Shown in pieces: positions 44,604 to 53,004 of a DNA stretch of 64,000 bases (position 1 is its first letter; every line of letters begins with the position of its first letter). This DNA is from Bacillota bacterium (GTDB lineage Bacteria > Bacillota > UBA4882 > UBA8346), in NCBI GenBank assembly GCA_029974635.1, contig JARKQY010000031.1, forward strand, positions 1 through 64,000, read 5' to 3'. The position numbers were made by a program, and so were the translations under genes. The notes beneath the pieces were generated by a model. The model was not told the origin of the DNA. It searched no databases and saw nothing but the letters and a program-made list of their open reading frames with translations.

Positions 44604-44861
44604 GCTCATTACCTCTTTACCCTTTATTTCTCCGGTGTCCCATTCATTACAAAATCGTAATCCCCAGTATATCCGCCTAAACGTTTTCCCTATACCTGAG
44701 TTTCTATATCTATCAATCCTTTTATGCAAGTAGAAAGAACCATCCAGGGCAGTTAGCCATATATTATGGGTATGATTAGCCGAATGCAAAACTGTTGGTA
44801 TAGCCGGATTTAATTTTAGGCTGCTAATCTAAGATATTTAAGGTGAAAGGGGTTTAAAGAG

Positions 44862-45110
44862 ATGAGTATCGCTGAATTTGAGCTTACTCAATTGCCGGTA
44901 GGCGGTTTCGCCCGGGTGGTGGGCATCAAAGCGGAAGGGCTGGTTCGGAACCGTTTGTTAGATTTGGGTTTGGTTCCTGCAACAGTGGTTGAAGCGGTTC
45001 GCAAAAGCCCGGCGGGCGACCCGATAGCATATAAAATCCGCGGCGCTTTAATCGCGCTCCGCTCGGAAGAAAGCAGGCAAATTACGGTCCGGGCATTGGT
45101 TGAGGATTAG
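44862..45110 (+). CDS. feoA: Ferrous iron transport protein FeoA
   Basis: An 82-residue SH3-like protein: LTQLPVGGFARVVGIKAEGL, RNRLLDLGLVPATVVEAVR and RKSPAGDPIAYKIRGALIAL (overlapping parts), all typical of FeoA. The start follows gtgaaaggggtttaaagag. FeoA interacts with FeoB and aids Fe(II) uptake. feoB begins 225 bases later; the gap holds dispersed repeat copy C. Confidence 0.92.
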   Translation: MSIAEFELTQLPVGGFARVVGIKAEGLVRNRLLDLGLVPATVVEAVRKSPAGDPIAYKIRGALIALRSEESRQITVRALVED

Positions 45111-45117
45111 TTATGCG

Positions 45118-45212
45118 GACGGGATTTACAGGATTTATTGGGTTCAAGCATTTTACACTTCGTTTTAGTTCTTGCATTTGTAAAAAATCCTCTTAATCCA
45201 GTTAATCCTGTC
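45118..45212. repeat. Dispersed hairpin repeat, copy C (between feoA and feoB)
   Basis: Left arm gacgggatttacaggattta and right arm cttaatccagttaatcctgt, with a 40-50-base AT-rich loop. Same family as copies A and B, and it likewise separates the two genes of a functional pair. Confidence 0.8.
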
Positions 45213-45335
45213 TATATGTATATCAATTTGTAGGATGGTTCAAAAAATCTGTATATTTTGAACATGATTTGATTGTTTAGATACTATAGAACTAGAAAAC
45301 TAAAGAACTAATGAATTAACGAACGGAGGTAAAAA

Positions 45336-46109
45336 TTGGGACTCACGACACAATCAACCGGAATCTATGCATTTGTAGAGGAGATGCATCAAGATCCGAA
45401 TTTTAATACGGATGCAGTAATTGCTCTGGCCGGCAATCCGAATACCGGCAAAAGTACAGTCTTTAACGGTTTAACCGGTCTTAACCAGCATACCGGCAAT
45501 TGGCCCGGTAAAACAGTGGTGCTGGCCAAAGGAATTTATGAACACCGGGGTAAAAAAATCACCCTGGTGGATTTGCCGGGTACCTATTCTTTACTGGCCA
45601 ATTCTGCGGATGAACAGGTGGCGCGGGATTTTATCTGTTTCGGTAATCCGGATGCCACGGTAGTGGTCGCCGACGCTACTTGCCTGGAACGAAATCTGAA
45701 CCTGGTATTACAGGTGATGGAGATTACGCCCAAAACTATTCTTTGCTTGAATCTGATTGACGAAGCCAAGCGGAAAGCCATCCGCATCGACCGGAACGGG
45801 TTGGAAAGATTGCTTGGAATTCCGGTAGTTCCTACGGTTGCCCGGGATAAAGGAGGGCTGGCAGAACTAGAAAACACCATTCATGAGGTAGCTCTAGGGA
45901 AACGGCAAATGAATCCCCGTCAAACAATCTATCATCAGGCCATTGAAGAAGCATTACGGGAGCTTCAAGCCGAACTGGAAGAAGTTCTGCAAGGCAAGCT
46001 AAATAGCCGGTGGGTGGCTTTACGTTTGCTGGACGGCGATTCCTCGATTATTGATGAAATCCGCCGTTATCTTATCACGTCAACAACTCAAGTAGGTAAG
46101 GAGGTTTAA
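45336..46109 (+). CDS. feoB: FeoB N-terminal G domain as a separate protein
   Basis: A 257-residue GTPase starting at TTG after gaacggaggtaaaaa. G1 GNPNTGKST near residue 36, switch region NQHTGNWPGKTV, G3 DLPGTYSL near 81, G4 NLID near 135 (Asn-x-x-Asp, with NLIDEAKRK following), and the GDI helical domain to the end. In ordinary FeoB this is fused to the membrane part. Here it ends with a stop at 46107-46109, six bases before the next start. A ribosome binding site (ggagg, 46099-46104) lies inside its last codons, so the split looks designed rather than a frameshift. Confidence 0.9.
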   Translation: MGLTTQSTGIYAFVEEMHQDPNFNTDAVIALAGNPNTGKSTVFNGLTGLNQHTGNWPGKTVVLAKGIYEHRGKKITLVDLPGTYSLLANSADEQVARDFICFGNPDATVVVADATCLERNLNLVLQVMEITPKTILCLNLIDEAKRKAIRIDRNGLERLLGIPVVPTVARDKGGLAELENTIHEVALGKRQMNPRQTIYHQAIEEALRELQAELEEVLQGKLNSRWVALRLLDGDSSIIDEIRRYLITSTTQVGKEV

Positions 46110-46115
46110 GGATAG

Positions 46116-47510
46116 GTGGCAGCAAATCAGGAAAACAGTTTTAACCATCTGGTCTTTAAAGCGCAGGCCGTTCGGAAACAGATGAATACGAACCTGCGTG
46201 ACCAGGTCGTCAAGGATATTTATCAACGGGCGGAGGAGATCGCGGCCAAGGCGGTTGCTTTGCCCGATACCCGCAACGATTTGGACCGGAAGATAGATAA
46301 CATCGTTACCTCGAGAATATGGGGATATCCTTTGATGTTCGCTTTATTAAGCTTAGTTTTTTGGCTTACCATCACCGGGGCGAATTACCCCTCGCAACTC
46401 TTATCCAATGTGTTATTCGGCTTTCAAGAACAATTAACCGGATTTTTCCGCTGGGCCGGCGCTCCCGCTTGGCTTCACGGCGTATTGGTGCTGGGATTGT
46501 ACCGCTGTTTGGCTTGGGTAGTGTCGGTAATGCTCCCGCCGATGGCTATTTTCTTCCCGCTGTTTACTTTTCTCGAAGATTTGGGGTATTTGCCACGGGT
46601 GGCTTTCAATCTTGACAAACTTTTTAAAAAAGCCGGCGCCCATGGGAAGCAAATTCTGACCATGTGCATGGGTTTCGGATGTAATGCGGCGGGTATCATT
46701 GCCTGCCGGATTATCGAGTCACCCCGGGAACGGCTCATCGCCATCTTAACCAATAATTTTGTACCTTGTAACGGCCGGTTTCCAACCTTAATCGCCATGG
46801 CTGCCGTCTTTATGGGGGCGCTGGCGGCCGGAACCAATAGTTTTGCCGCCGCGGGTGTTGTGGCGGGTGTGGTATTGATTGGGATTGCGGTTACCCTTTT
46901 AGTCTCCCGGATTTTGTCCAAAACGCTCTTGAAGGGAGTTCCTTCCACCTTTACCCTGGAGTTGCCGCCTTACCGGATGCCTAAAATCGGAACATTATTA
47001 ATCCGTTCGATCCTTGACCGTACTATTTTTGTTTTGATGCGGGCGGTGGTGGTGGCCGCTCCGGCGGGCGTAATCACCTGGATTTTAGCCAATGTTACTA
47101 TCGGAGATATGAGTATCGTCGCCCGCCTGGCCGGATGGCTGGACGGCTTTGGCCGCATCATCGGCCTGGACGGCTATATTCTGCTGGCCTTTTTATTGGG
47201 ACTGCCGGCCAATGAGATTGTGGTTCCGATTTTAATCATGTGCTATCTGGCGCAAGGAACCATGTTGGAATTGGATAGCATTGAGGCCTTGCGACAACTG
47301 CTATTAAACAATGGCTGGACCTGGCTGACGGCGTTGAACATGATCCTTTTTTCGTTGCTGCATTTTCCCTGCGCGACAACGTTGTTAACCGTCCGCAAAG
47401 AAACGCAAAGCACCAAATGGACGGTACTGGCGGCATTGATCCCAACCGGAGCCGCCATTGCGGTATGTTTCTTGGTGGCTCAAATTGTGCGGGCATTGGG
47501 TTTGGTTTAG
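46116..47510 (+). CDS. feoB: FeoB membrane domain as a separate protein
   Basis: A 464-residue protein starting at GTG after ggaggtttaaggata. It carries the FeoB membrane part: a helical cytoplasmic lead-in (DIYQRAEEIAAKAVALPDTR), about eight to ten transmembrane helices, Gate motifs MGFGCNAAGIIACRIIESPR and NNFVPCNGRFPTLIAM, and LPANEIVVPILIMCYL. The CNGRFP form is known from clostridial FeoB. It works with the G protein encoded just upstream and imports Fe(II), which would suit a cell making an iron-only nitrogenase. Confidence 0.9.
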   Translation: MAANQENSFNHLVFKAQAVRKQMNTNLRDQVVKDIYQRAEEIAAKAVALPDTRNDLDRKIDNIVTSRIWGYPLMFALLSLVFWLTITGANYPSQLLSNVLFGFQEQLTGFFRWAGAPAWLHGVLVLGLYRCLAWVVSVMLPPMAIFFPLFTFLEDLGYLPRVAFNLDKLFKKAGAHGKQILTMCMGFGCNAAGIIACRIIESPRERLIAILTNNFVPCNGRFPTLIAMAAVFMGALAAGTNSFAAAGVVAGVVLIGIAVTLLVSRILSKTLLKGVPSTFTLELPPYRMPKIGTLLIRSILDRTIFVLMRAVVVAAPAGVITWILANVTIGDMSIVARLAGWLDGFGRIIGLDGYILLAFLLGLPANEIVVPILIMCYLAQGTMLELDSIEALRQLLLNNGWTWLTALNMILFSLLHFPCATTLLTVRKETQSTKWTVLAALIPTGAAIAVCFLVAQIVRALGLV

Positions 47511-47630
47511 TCGTTTCGGGTTTAGTATTTACTGTGATTCGAGGAGGTTCGTTCTGCGTTTCGTGTTCATTGTTCGACGATAAAGCATTGCGACTTGGAA
47601 ACCTTGAACCCGAATTTGGAACGCTGAACG

Positions 47631-47978
47631 ATGCGCCCGAAACCTCTTCACCGAGACCTGATGGTTATGAAAGTAATTCAACCCCATCTCTCTAATTTAT
47701 ACACTGTCTATACTTTACTGGCGATGAGCGATATCAGGCAGCTTCCCGATGCCGCCGCCATAGCCTCCGACTTTAAATGCCTTACCAAACGGGAGGCGGA
47801 GATCGCCGCCTTGATTTGCCGGAAGTTTCAGACCGGGATGATCGCCACACGGTTGATGATCAGTCCGAAGACCGTTTACCGGCATGTTGCCAATATTTTT
47901 ACAAAAATTAGTGTTTTTAGTCGGGAAGAGTTGGTTGAAAAGCTCTTAAGCGGGTATTCCAGGGTAAAACCGGAATGA
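47631..47978 (+). CDS. LuxR-type HTH protein, short (possibly truncated)
   Basis: Up to 115 residues, ending in a GerE/LuxR helix-turn-helix: CLTKREAEIAALICRKF, then MIATRLMISPKTVYRHVANI. The preceding VIQPHLSNLYTVYTLL resembles the linker helix that usually follows a GAF or other sensory domain, so the N-terminal part may be lost. No ribosome binding site precedes the candidate starts (47631, 47661, 47667). It could be a relic or a stand-alone HTH regulator. Confidence 0.5.
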   Translation: MRPKPLHRDLMVMKVIQPHLSNLYTVYTLLAMSDIRQLPDAAAIASDFKCLTKREAEIAALICRKFQTGMIATRLMISPKTVYRHVANIFTKISVFSREELVEKLLSGYSRVKPE

Positions 47979-48028
47979 ATTAGTGGAAAATTTTTAAGAT
48001 GATACTGCTTGGTTAAGAATCGAGCGAT

Positions 48029-48064
48029 CCCGGCCCATCTTTTCCGCGGAAGAGATGGGCCGGG
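48029..48064. terminator. Long hairpin between convergent genes
   Basis: A 17-bp near-perfect stem (one mismatch) built from cccggcccatcttttcc (48029-48045) and ggaagagatgggccggg (48048-48064), loop of two bases. It lies between the LuxR frame and the minus-strand block and could end transcription from both sides. Confidence 0.6.
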
Positions 48065-48153
48065 GGGAGTTCATTTTTGAAATCCGGATTCAAGATATAG
48101 AAGCCTCATTTATTCAGATATAATGGAAGAGAACGCAGTGAATTAATTAAGTA

Positions 48154-48738
48154 TCAATTTGCCTGTAAATCCCATTCCAGCACCACTTTAGCGCCGCTGG
48201 TTTCCGGGATGGTCTTGGAACCGGCCAGTTTGGTTAGGGAGTTCGGCAAGAGATTATCCGCGGCGGTCTGCCCCATGATTCCGTAAAAATCATTGAATTT
48301 GCCTTCGCCGGTCGTTATCTGGGCGGGTATATTTTCGACGGGCCCCGCAATGACAGTATACTTCCGCTTGGCCATATCAATCGACAAGGTGATTCCAACC
48401 TCGGAATCTTTAACGGTACGCGCCGGGCAGCGGACGGTGGTGGACGAATCCTGCATATCTGCGATGGTGGTTACGGAAATGTCGTCTTGGTTCATGAAGT
48501 GGTAGAGATTGGCCTTCTGACCACTATGAATGAGAACGAAATTTTTATAAGTTACCGACTCATTGACTTTAGCTTCAGCAGTATTGAGGGTCCTTTTCAA
48601 AATAACCGTCCCCTTATACTTTTGAGGAACTATTCCGGCTCCCGCTGCTTCAACCCGGTTAATCGTAAACAAAGACAATATTCCGGCAGCCAAGGACGCC
48701 AAAATAAGGAATAGGGGCACAAGGGCCTTTCTTAGCAT
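48154..48738 (-). CDS. Secreted protein of unknown function
   Basis: A 194-residue protein started at the ATG after ccaggaggtcatc. A signal peptide covers the first 32 residues (hydrophobic core LVPLFLILASLAAGIL, ending VEA). The mature part is mostly beta and reads like a small envelope protein (for example GTVILKRTLNTAEAKVNES). No family recognised. It is the last gene (3' end) of a minus-strand block of envelope genes reading 60.6 to 48 kb. Confidence 0.7.
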   Translation of the reverse strand: MLRKALVPLFLILASLAAGILSLFTINRVEAAGAGIVPQKYKGTVILKRTLNTAEAKVNESVTYKNFVLIHSGQKANLYHFMNQDDISVTTIADMQDSSTTVRCPARTVKDSEVGITLSIDMAKRKYTVIAGPVENIPAQITTGEGKFNDFYGIMGQTAADNLLPNSLTKLAGSKTIPETSGAKVVLEWDLQAN

Positions 48739-48811
48739 GATGACCTCCTGGTGGTAATATTTTTTATTTTGTATGGTAATGTTGCCTCTCACCGCGGACG
48801 CGAGTAGTGAG

Positions 48812-49912
48812 TTATTCACTGGTAATCCCGATTAAAATGCTGGTTCCGGAATCTCCGGGAGTGAGAGTTACGCCGCCCTGGCGGGAGTCTTTTTGGAAAT
48901 TAATCATTTTCAGATCACCGATTTCACTGGTTTTAACCATCCAACCCCGGGTTTCTAAATTCTCGACATAATAGTCAAAGATCTCCCGGACCGGGTCTTT
49001 GGAAGTGAAGGTAGCGGTGGAACCGGAAAGGGAGTCGTTTTTACCGCCGATATAACCTTCGGCCACGGCGCGGGGATAAACAGGAACATCTTTGGGAAAG
49101 TTATCCGGCAGGCCGGCGCCGACGCTCATGTTGCCGATTTGTATGCGAGCGCCCCGATCTTTGACGGTTACTTTCCGGCCGGTAGCTCCGCTGATTATCT
49201 TAGAGGCCAGACCCATACCGGCGTTCCGCGAAGCGTGCCGGCCGAATCCGAAGACCGAAAAGGCGAGACCGGCGACGAATAACACACCGGCCACGATTCC
49301 GGCGATTTGGAGCATTTTCTTTTCGGGTTTGAACGGAACGACTTCTTTCGTAGAGAGCTGTTGATAAGCGAGGGTGAGCCCCCCGACGCCGAAGGGCATG
49401 GTCAGGATGACTCCGATCCCCAAAATGACCGCCCCGACGCCGCCCAAAATGCCGATCAACAAAGCATAAAGCCAGAGAAGCAGTGGTTCGGTGGTGCAAC
49501 AATCGATACTCCGCCGGAACGCTTCCAGAGGTTTCATCTTTTGGTCAACCACAAAACCGATGGACAAGAAATACAGCAACCCCAGCGCCGGTCCGGCGAT
49601 CAGGTTAACGATCCAGCCGACGGCCGGAATGGCGGCGATAACCCAGGTGATCAGCATAGCGGCCCAGAGCATCAGCGTCACCAGTAAAGTAGGGATTAAT
49701 TGATTGAAATGGGCGAAGATCTCGTTGAATTGGCCTTTCTCACCGCGGGACAGTTTTAATCCCAGGGTCAGCAGGCCGCCGGCCAGCGGCCCGGCTAAAA
49801 TCCCCAAGGTGATCACGGCCAATACTCCCGCGATCAGGCAGGCTAAAAAGAGGGTCATGAAATTCTTGAGATATAGATCGAAACTTTGTTGAATGTTTTT
49901 GCCGATGTTCAT
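48812..49912 (-). CDS. Membrane protein with extracytoplasmic C-terminal domain
   Basis: A 366-residue protein started after gaggagatcagca. About six transmembrane helices occupy residues 18-225 (DUF975-like: Gly/Leu/Ala-rich, MNIGKNIQQSFDLYLKNF start). A soluble C-terminal domain of about 130 residues follows (SVGAGLPDNFPKDVPVYPRA and FTSKDPVREIFDYYVENLE). That C-terminal part resembles small domains found in lipoproteins. Function unknown; grouped with the CsgG-like and TMEM43 genes. Confidence 0.7.
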   Translation of the reverse strand: MNIGKNIQQSFDLYLKNFMTLFLACLIAGVLAVITLGILAGPLAGGLLTLGLKLSRGEKGQFNEIFAHFNQLIPTLLVTLMLWAAMLITWVIAAIPAVGWIVNLIAGPALGLLYFLSIGFVVDQKMKPLEAFRRSIDCCTTEPLLLWLYALLIGILGGVGAVILGIGVILTMPFGVGGLTLAYQQLSTKEVVPFKPEKKMLQIAGIVAGVLFVAGLAFSVFGFGRHASRNAGMGLASKIISGATGRKVTVKDRGARIQIGNMSVGAGLPDNFPKDVPVYPRAVAEGYIGGKNDSLSGSTATFTSKDPVREIFDYYVENLETRGWMVKTSEIGDLKMINFQKDSRQGGVTLTPGDSGTSILIGITSE

Positions 49913-50036
49913 TGCTGATCTCCTCTTATCATTATTTGACCAGGTTCAAAAATGAAATATTTATTAAGTGTTAGAATAGTAATGCCAATAAACATAAATA
50001 TTTTTATGATAATAACTGACTTATAAAGTAAATTTC

Positions 50037-50978
50037 TTATTTCTGTTCCGCCTTGTCGCCAACCGCCACCGGATAGTCGGAGCTTAATTTGGTCAGAACG
50101 GTGCAAGTAGCGGATTTCTCCTTGACTTCGGCGACCTTGATCTCAGCCACTGCCTCGGTTACTTCGTCGATGATTTCGCCGGTGGCCGGGTCTTTCACCA
50201 CCTCCAGCATATGTTTGACGACGAAGATCATTCCCGGTTTAACGCCTGCGGCCGAACCGATGTTGATGATCACCCTGTTTCCGGAGGCATAGGCCACAGT
50301 ACCGGTCAGTTTATCCGGCTCCCGGCCACTGGCGTACGCCGCGTCTCCCAATTGTTTGGCGACTTCGGCGACCGCGCTGCGGGTGGCTATCCCTAAGTCG
50401 GTCTGGCGGAATTCATCGCTGCCCAGGGCGATGGCATCCCATTTGTAAGAGACTTTAACGTTGGAGGTGTTCTTATTGCCTTTTCCGGTTACGCTGGCAA
50501 CGATCTCGGCACTGCCGGTATCTACCAGCCGGGCGTCAATCGCCACGTTAGCCTTGGTGCTTTTTAGTCCTAAGCCGATGCCGCTTTTAAGGCTCAAACC
50601 GCCGATATCGGTACTTTTGAAGCTGAATTCGGTCACCCGGCCCATGACCAGGTATTGGACACCCAAAACCTTGCCGATCTTGGCGGCGCTACTGGTATCG
50701 ACCCTGCCGCTGGCTCCGAAATTCTGTTCGTTCAGCACTTTGTCGATTTGTTCCCGTTCAATCAACCGGAACTTGCCGGTTTTCAACAGTTCGGTGACCA
50801 GCTCGTCGGAGATCCCTTTGCCCACATCCCAGTTGCCGCCCCACCAGCGGTCTTTAATGGAACCGTCGTCAAAAGGGAGGACGGCGATTTTATAGGGCGC
50901 CGCTGCGCTAAAAACCGGGAAGGCCAGCATAGTACAGATAAGAATAATTAATAAAGTTAAGAAAAGATTACGGTTCAT
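50037..50978 (-). CDS. CsgG/HfaB-like envelope protein
   Basis: A 313-residue secreted protein with a signal peptide (first 25 residues, ending FSA). The CsgG-like core spans about 28-215: KIAVLPFDDGSIKDRWWGGN, GISDELVTELLKTGKFRLIE, REQIDKVLNEQNFG, GKVLGVQYLVMGRVTEF. The last 90 residues resemble a small beta-barrel/FlgT-like C-domain (GTVAYASGNRVIINIGSAAG, GMIFVVKHMLEVVKDP). CsgG forms an outer-membrane secretion pore; without curli genes nearby a general outer-membrane role is more likely. No lipobox Cys is seen. Confidence 0.82.
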   Translation of the reverse strand: MNRNLFLTLLIILICTMLAFPVFSAAAPYKIAVLPFDDGSIKDRWWGGNWDVGKGISDELVTELLKTGKFRLIEREQIDKVLNEQNFGASGRVDTSSAAKIGKVLGVQYLVMGRVTEFSFKSTDIGGLSLKSGIGLGLKSTKANVAIDARLVDTGSAEIVASVTGKGNKNTSNVKVSYKWDAIALGSDEFRQTDLGIATRSAVAEVAKQLGDAAYASGREPDKLTGTVAYASGNRVIINIGSAAGVKPGMIFVVKHMLEVVKDPATGEIIDEVTEAVAEIKVAEVKEKSATCTVLTKLSSDYPVAVGDKAEQK

Positions 50979-51070
50979 TTGTAAAACACTCCTTTTTTGT
51001 GATTATCTTAGTAGATCTTGCTGTCGTAGCAAATTAATTCAGCATATAATAAACGGCGTTTACAAAGGTT

Positions 51071-51652
51071 CTATTGACTCTTCGTGTATTCGGCCGGAAT
51101 TTCAAATAAAGACGCTGCCGCTTTCTCCGGGCGAAAATCCGCTGCTTCCATCGTTAACACGATTTTATCGTTTTCCTTGCTTTCGGCTTTGAGAACGATA
51201 TTCATCCCTTGCGCGACATAAGCAGTGGTTGTTTTGCCGTTTTTTTGCATTCGGTAAATATCACACGGGTAATTTAAAAGCTTCGTCTCTCCGGTTTTTT
51301 GGCACTGATCCCAATCCCATTCAAAAGCGAATCCCCCTTTAACTGTGTCCCATGCGCCCTGATCAAGGGATTGTTCCTGATATTGTTTGCTAAACGAGTA
51401 TAAAGTCCAGACCAGGCCTTTATCTTGTTGAAAGATCTTGCTCATGCGCACGGCTCCACTGGTGGAAAGATAGTCGATCCGCAATTTGATGCCGTTGTGC
51501 AGATAGTATTTTAACGTCATTGTCAGCGTTTCCCGGCCCATTTCCTTATACGAGTAAGTCAGTATATAGTTTTGCGGTGGAGCCCCCCATGCCAATGTAG
51601 AGAATAAAAGCAATCCGGCCACCAACCCAATTAACCTCAGTCTTAACTTCAT
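51071..51652 (-). CDS. Secreted LolA/DUF4412-like protein
   Basis: A 193-residue protein with a signal peptide (residues 1-23, ending LAWG). The mature part is beta-rich (MGRETLTMTLKYYLHNGIKL, RIDYLSTSGAVRMSKIFQQD), a layout common to the LolA/DUF4412 fold that binds lipid or lipoprotein. It lies between the CsgG-like and TMEM43 genes. Function inferred only by fold resemblance. Confidence 0.55.
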   Translation of the reverse strand: MKLRLRLIGLVAGLLLFSTLAWGAPPQNYILTYSYKEMGRETLTMTLKYYLHNGIKLRIDYLSTSGAVRMSKIFQQDKGLVWTLYSFSKQYQEQSLDQGAWDTVKGGFAFEWDWDQCQKTGETKLLNYPCDIYRMQKNGKTTTAYVAQGMNIVLKAESKENDKIVLTMEAADFRPEKAAASLFEIPAEYTKSQ

Positions 51653-51722
51653 TTTTTAACACCTTCCTTTTAAATTTATTTTTACCCCCACACTTCTCTC
51701 AGTCTTTGAAATTGCTCAACTA

Positions 51723-52904
51723 TCAATCCGCGCTGACTCCGCTTGGGACCGGCCGTTTGTTTCGTTTAAGCAGAAAAAGGGGCAGTGCGGCGATGAACAA
51801 CAGGATGACGGCCAACACCGGACGGTAAAAAAGCCAGGCGACGGCGATGGTCACCAGTGAAAGACTTAAAGCGAGCAGGAAAGCGATGAAACCGGTCCCG
51901 GCGCCTAAAATCCGGCCCACTATGGGAATGAAGGCGCCGATGGTGGATAGCGGTTTAAAGATCAAAACCAGTCCGGCCAACATCAAAATGAAACCCAGGA
52001 GACGCAATAACCAGGTCATCAGCTGATTGCTTCTTTGGGCGTTGGCCACCATGGCGGGAGCGCTGACGGTTCCCGTTTCCAGCAGTTCCGTCAGCCGGCC
52101 GTTTTGTGACCGGTACGGTTCGAAAGTATTGGCGATTTGTTTGGCGATAATACTCAGCGCAGTTGTCGCAGGAACCATCCGGTAACGAATCCGGTAGTCT
52201 CCCACCCGCGGCAGGTTCGGTTCCGGATTCTTCTGCGCTCCGATATAGAGGTAGTCACCGGACAACTTGGCCCGGGAACGGAGGGAGGCGGGTAGTTTAA
52301 CGAGATCCTCCTGAGTCAGGACGAGTTGTTCGGTGGGGTTGATCTTGACGATCAATCCCGGTGAGAGGAGAAAAGAGCCTAAAGAGACGGTTTTAGCGGT
52401 GATGGCGGTGTTGGTATAAATCATCCCCGGATTGGCGTGTCCTGCCGGTTTTTTGAACCCTGCCGGGTCCTGGTATGTACCGGACCATTGGGTCTCATAG
52501 GTATAAGTAGTGACGGTTTCTTTGGAACCGCCTACTTTTTCCCTGGTTTCGGACTTGGTGGATTCGACCCATTGATACATTTCCACTTCACGGAGCAGCT
52601 TGATGGCCGGGGCCGATATTCCCAAACTTGCGTCGCTAAGTATCTCCGTAGTATCCGCCGTGCCGGTGACGTAAATTAATTTGCCTTCATTCTGGGGGGA
52701 GACCGCGGGGCCGGGAAGGACCAGCACCGTTTTTGCCACTTCCCGCAAAGCCTCTGCGGTCTTTACGGTACGGCCTTCATTGAACCAAAGGAGAAAGAAG
52801 GAGCCCACGAAGAGCAGTAATCCAATCAGAACTCCGGCCAGACTGTCTCTGATCCGGGAAAACCAGGATTGCGTAGTAACTTCCGTATAGGAATCTTTAG
52901 ACAT
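51723..52904 (-). CDS. TMEM43 family membrane protein
   Basis: A 393-residue protein started at the ATG after ggaggtataatc. It resembles the TMEM43 family, also found in bacteria: an N-terminal helix at 22-45 (LAGVLIGLLLFVGSFFLLWF), the motif NEGRTVKTAEAL right after it, a long extracytoplasmic domain (about 50-270), and three to four C-terminal helices (about 290-385). Bacterial members are uncharacterised membrane proteins. The gene sits within the envelope block. Confidence 0.85.
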   Translation of the reverse strand: MSKDSYTEVTTQSWFSRIRDSLAGVLIGLLLFVGSFFLLWFNEGRTVKTAEALREVAKTVLVLPGPAVSPQNEGKLIYVTGTADTTEILSDASLGISAPAIKLLREVEMYQWVESTKSETREKVGGSKETVTTYTYETQWSGTYQDPAGFKKPAGHANPGMIYTNTAITAKTVSLGSFLLSPGLIVKINPTEQLVLTQEDLVKLPASLRSRAKLSGDYLYIGAQKNPEPNLPRVGDYRIRYRMVPATTALSIIAKQIANTFEPYRSQNGRLTELLETGTVSAPAMVANAQRSNQLMTWLLRLLGFILMLAGLVLIFKPLSTIGAFIPIVGRILGAGTGFIAFLLALSLSLVTIAVAWLFYRPVLAVILLFIAALPLFLLKRNKRPVPSGVSAD

Positions 52905-53004
52905 GATTATACCTCCTTTAAAATCTTTATAAATCTATTCAAGCCTATAGAATTCAGGAGTCAGAAGATTATAGCCCATGCTTGATCCATATCCGTATAC
53001 TTTC

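Noticed and set aside
44568..44789. 73-codon minus-strand frame between the TauE gene and feoA
   Set aside because: It overlaps the end of the TauE gene, has no ribosome binding site and no family resemblance. The 258-bp gap otherwise holds nothing I can name.
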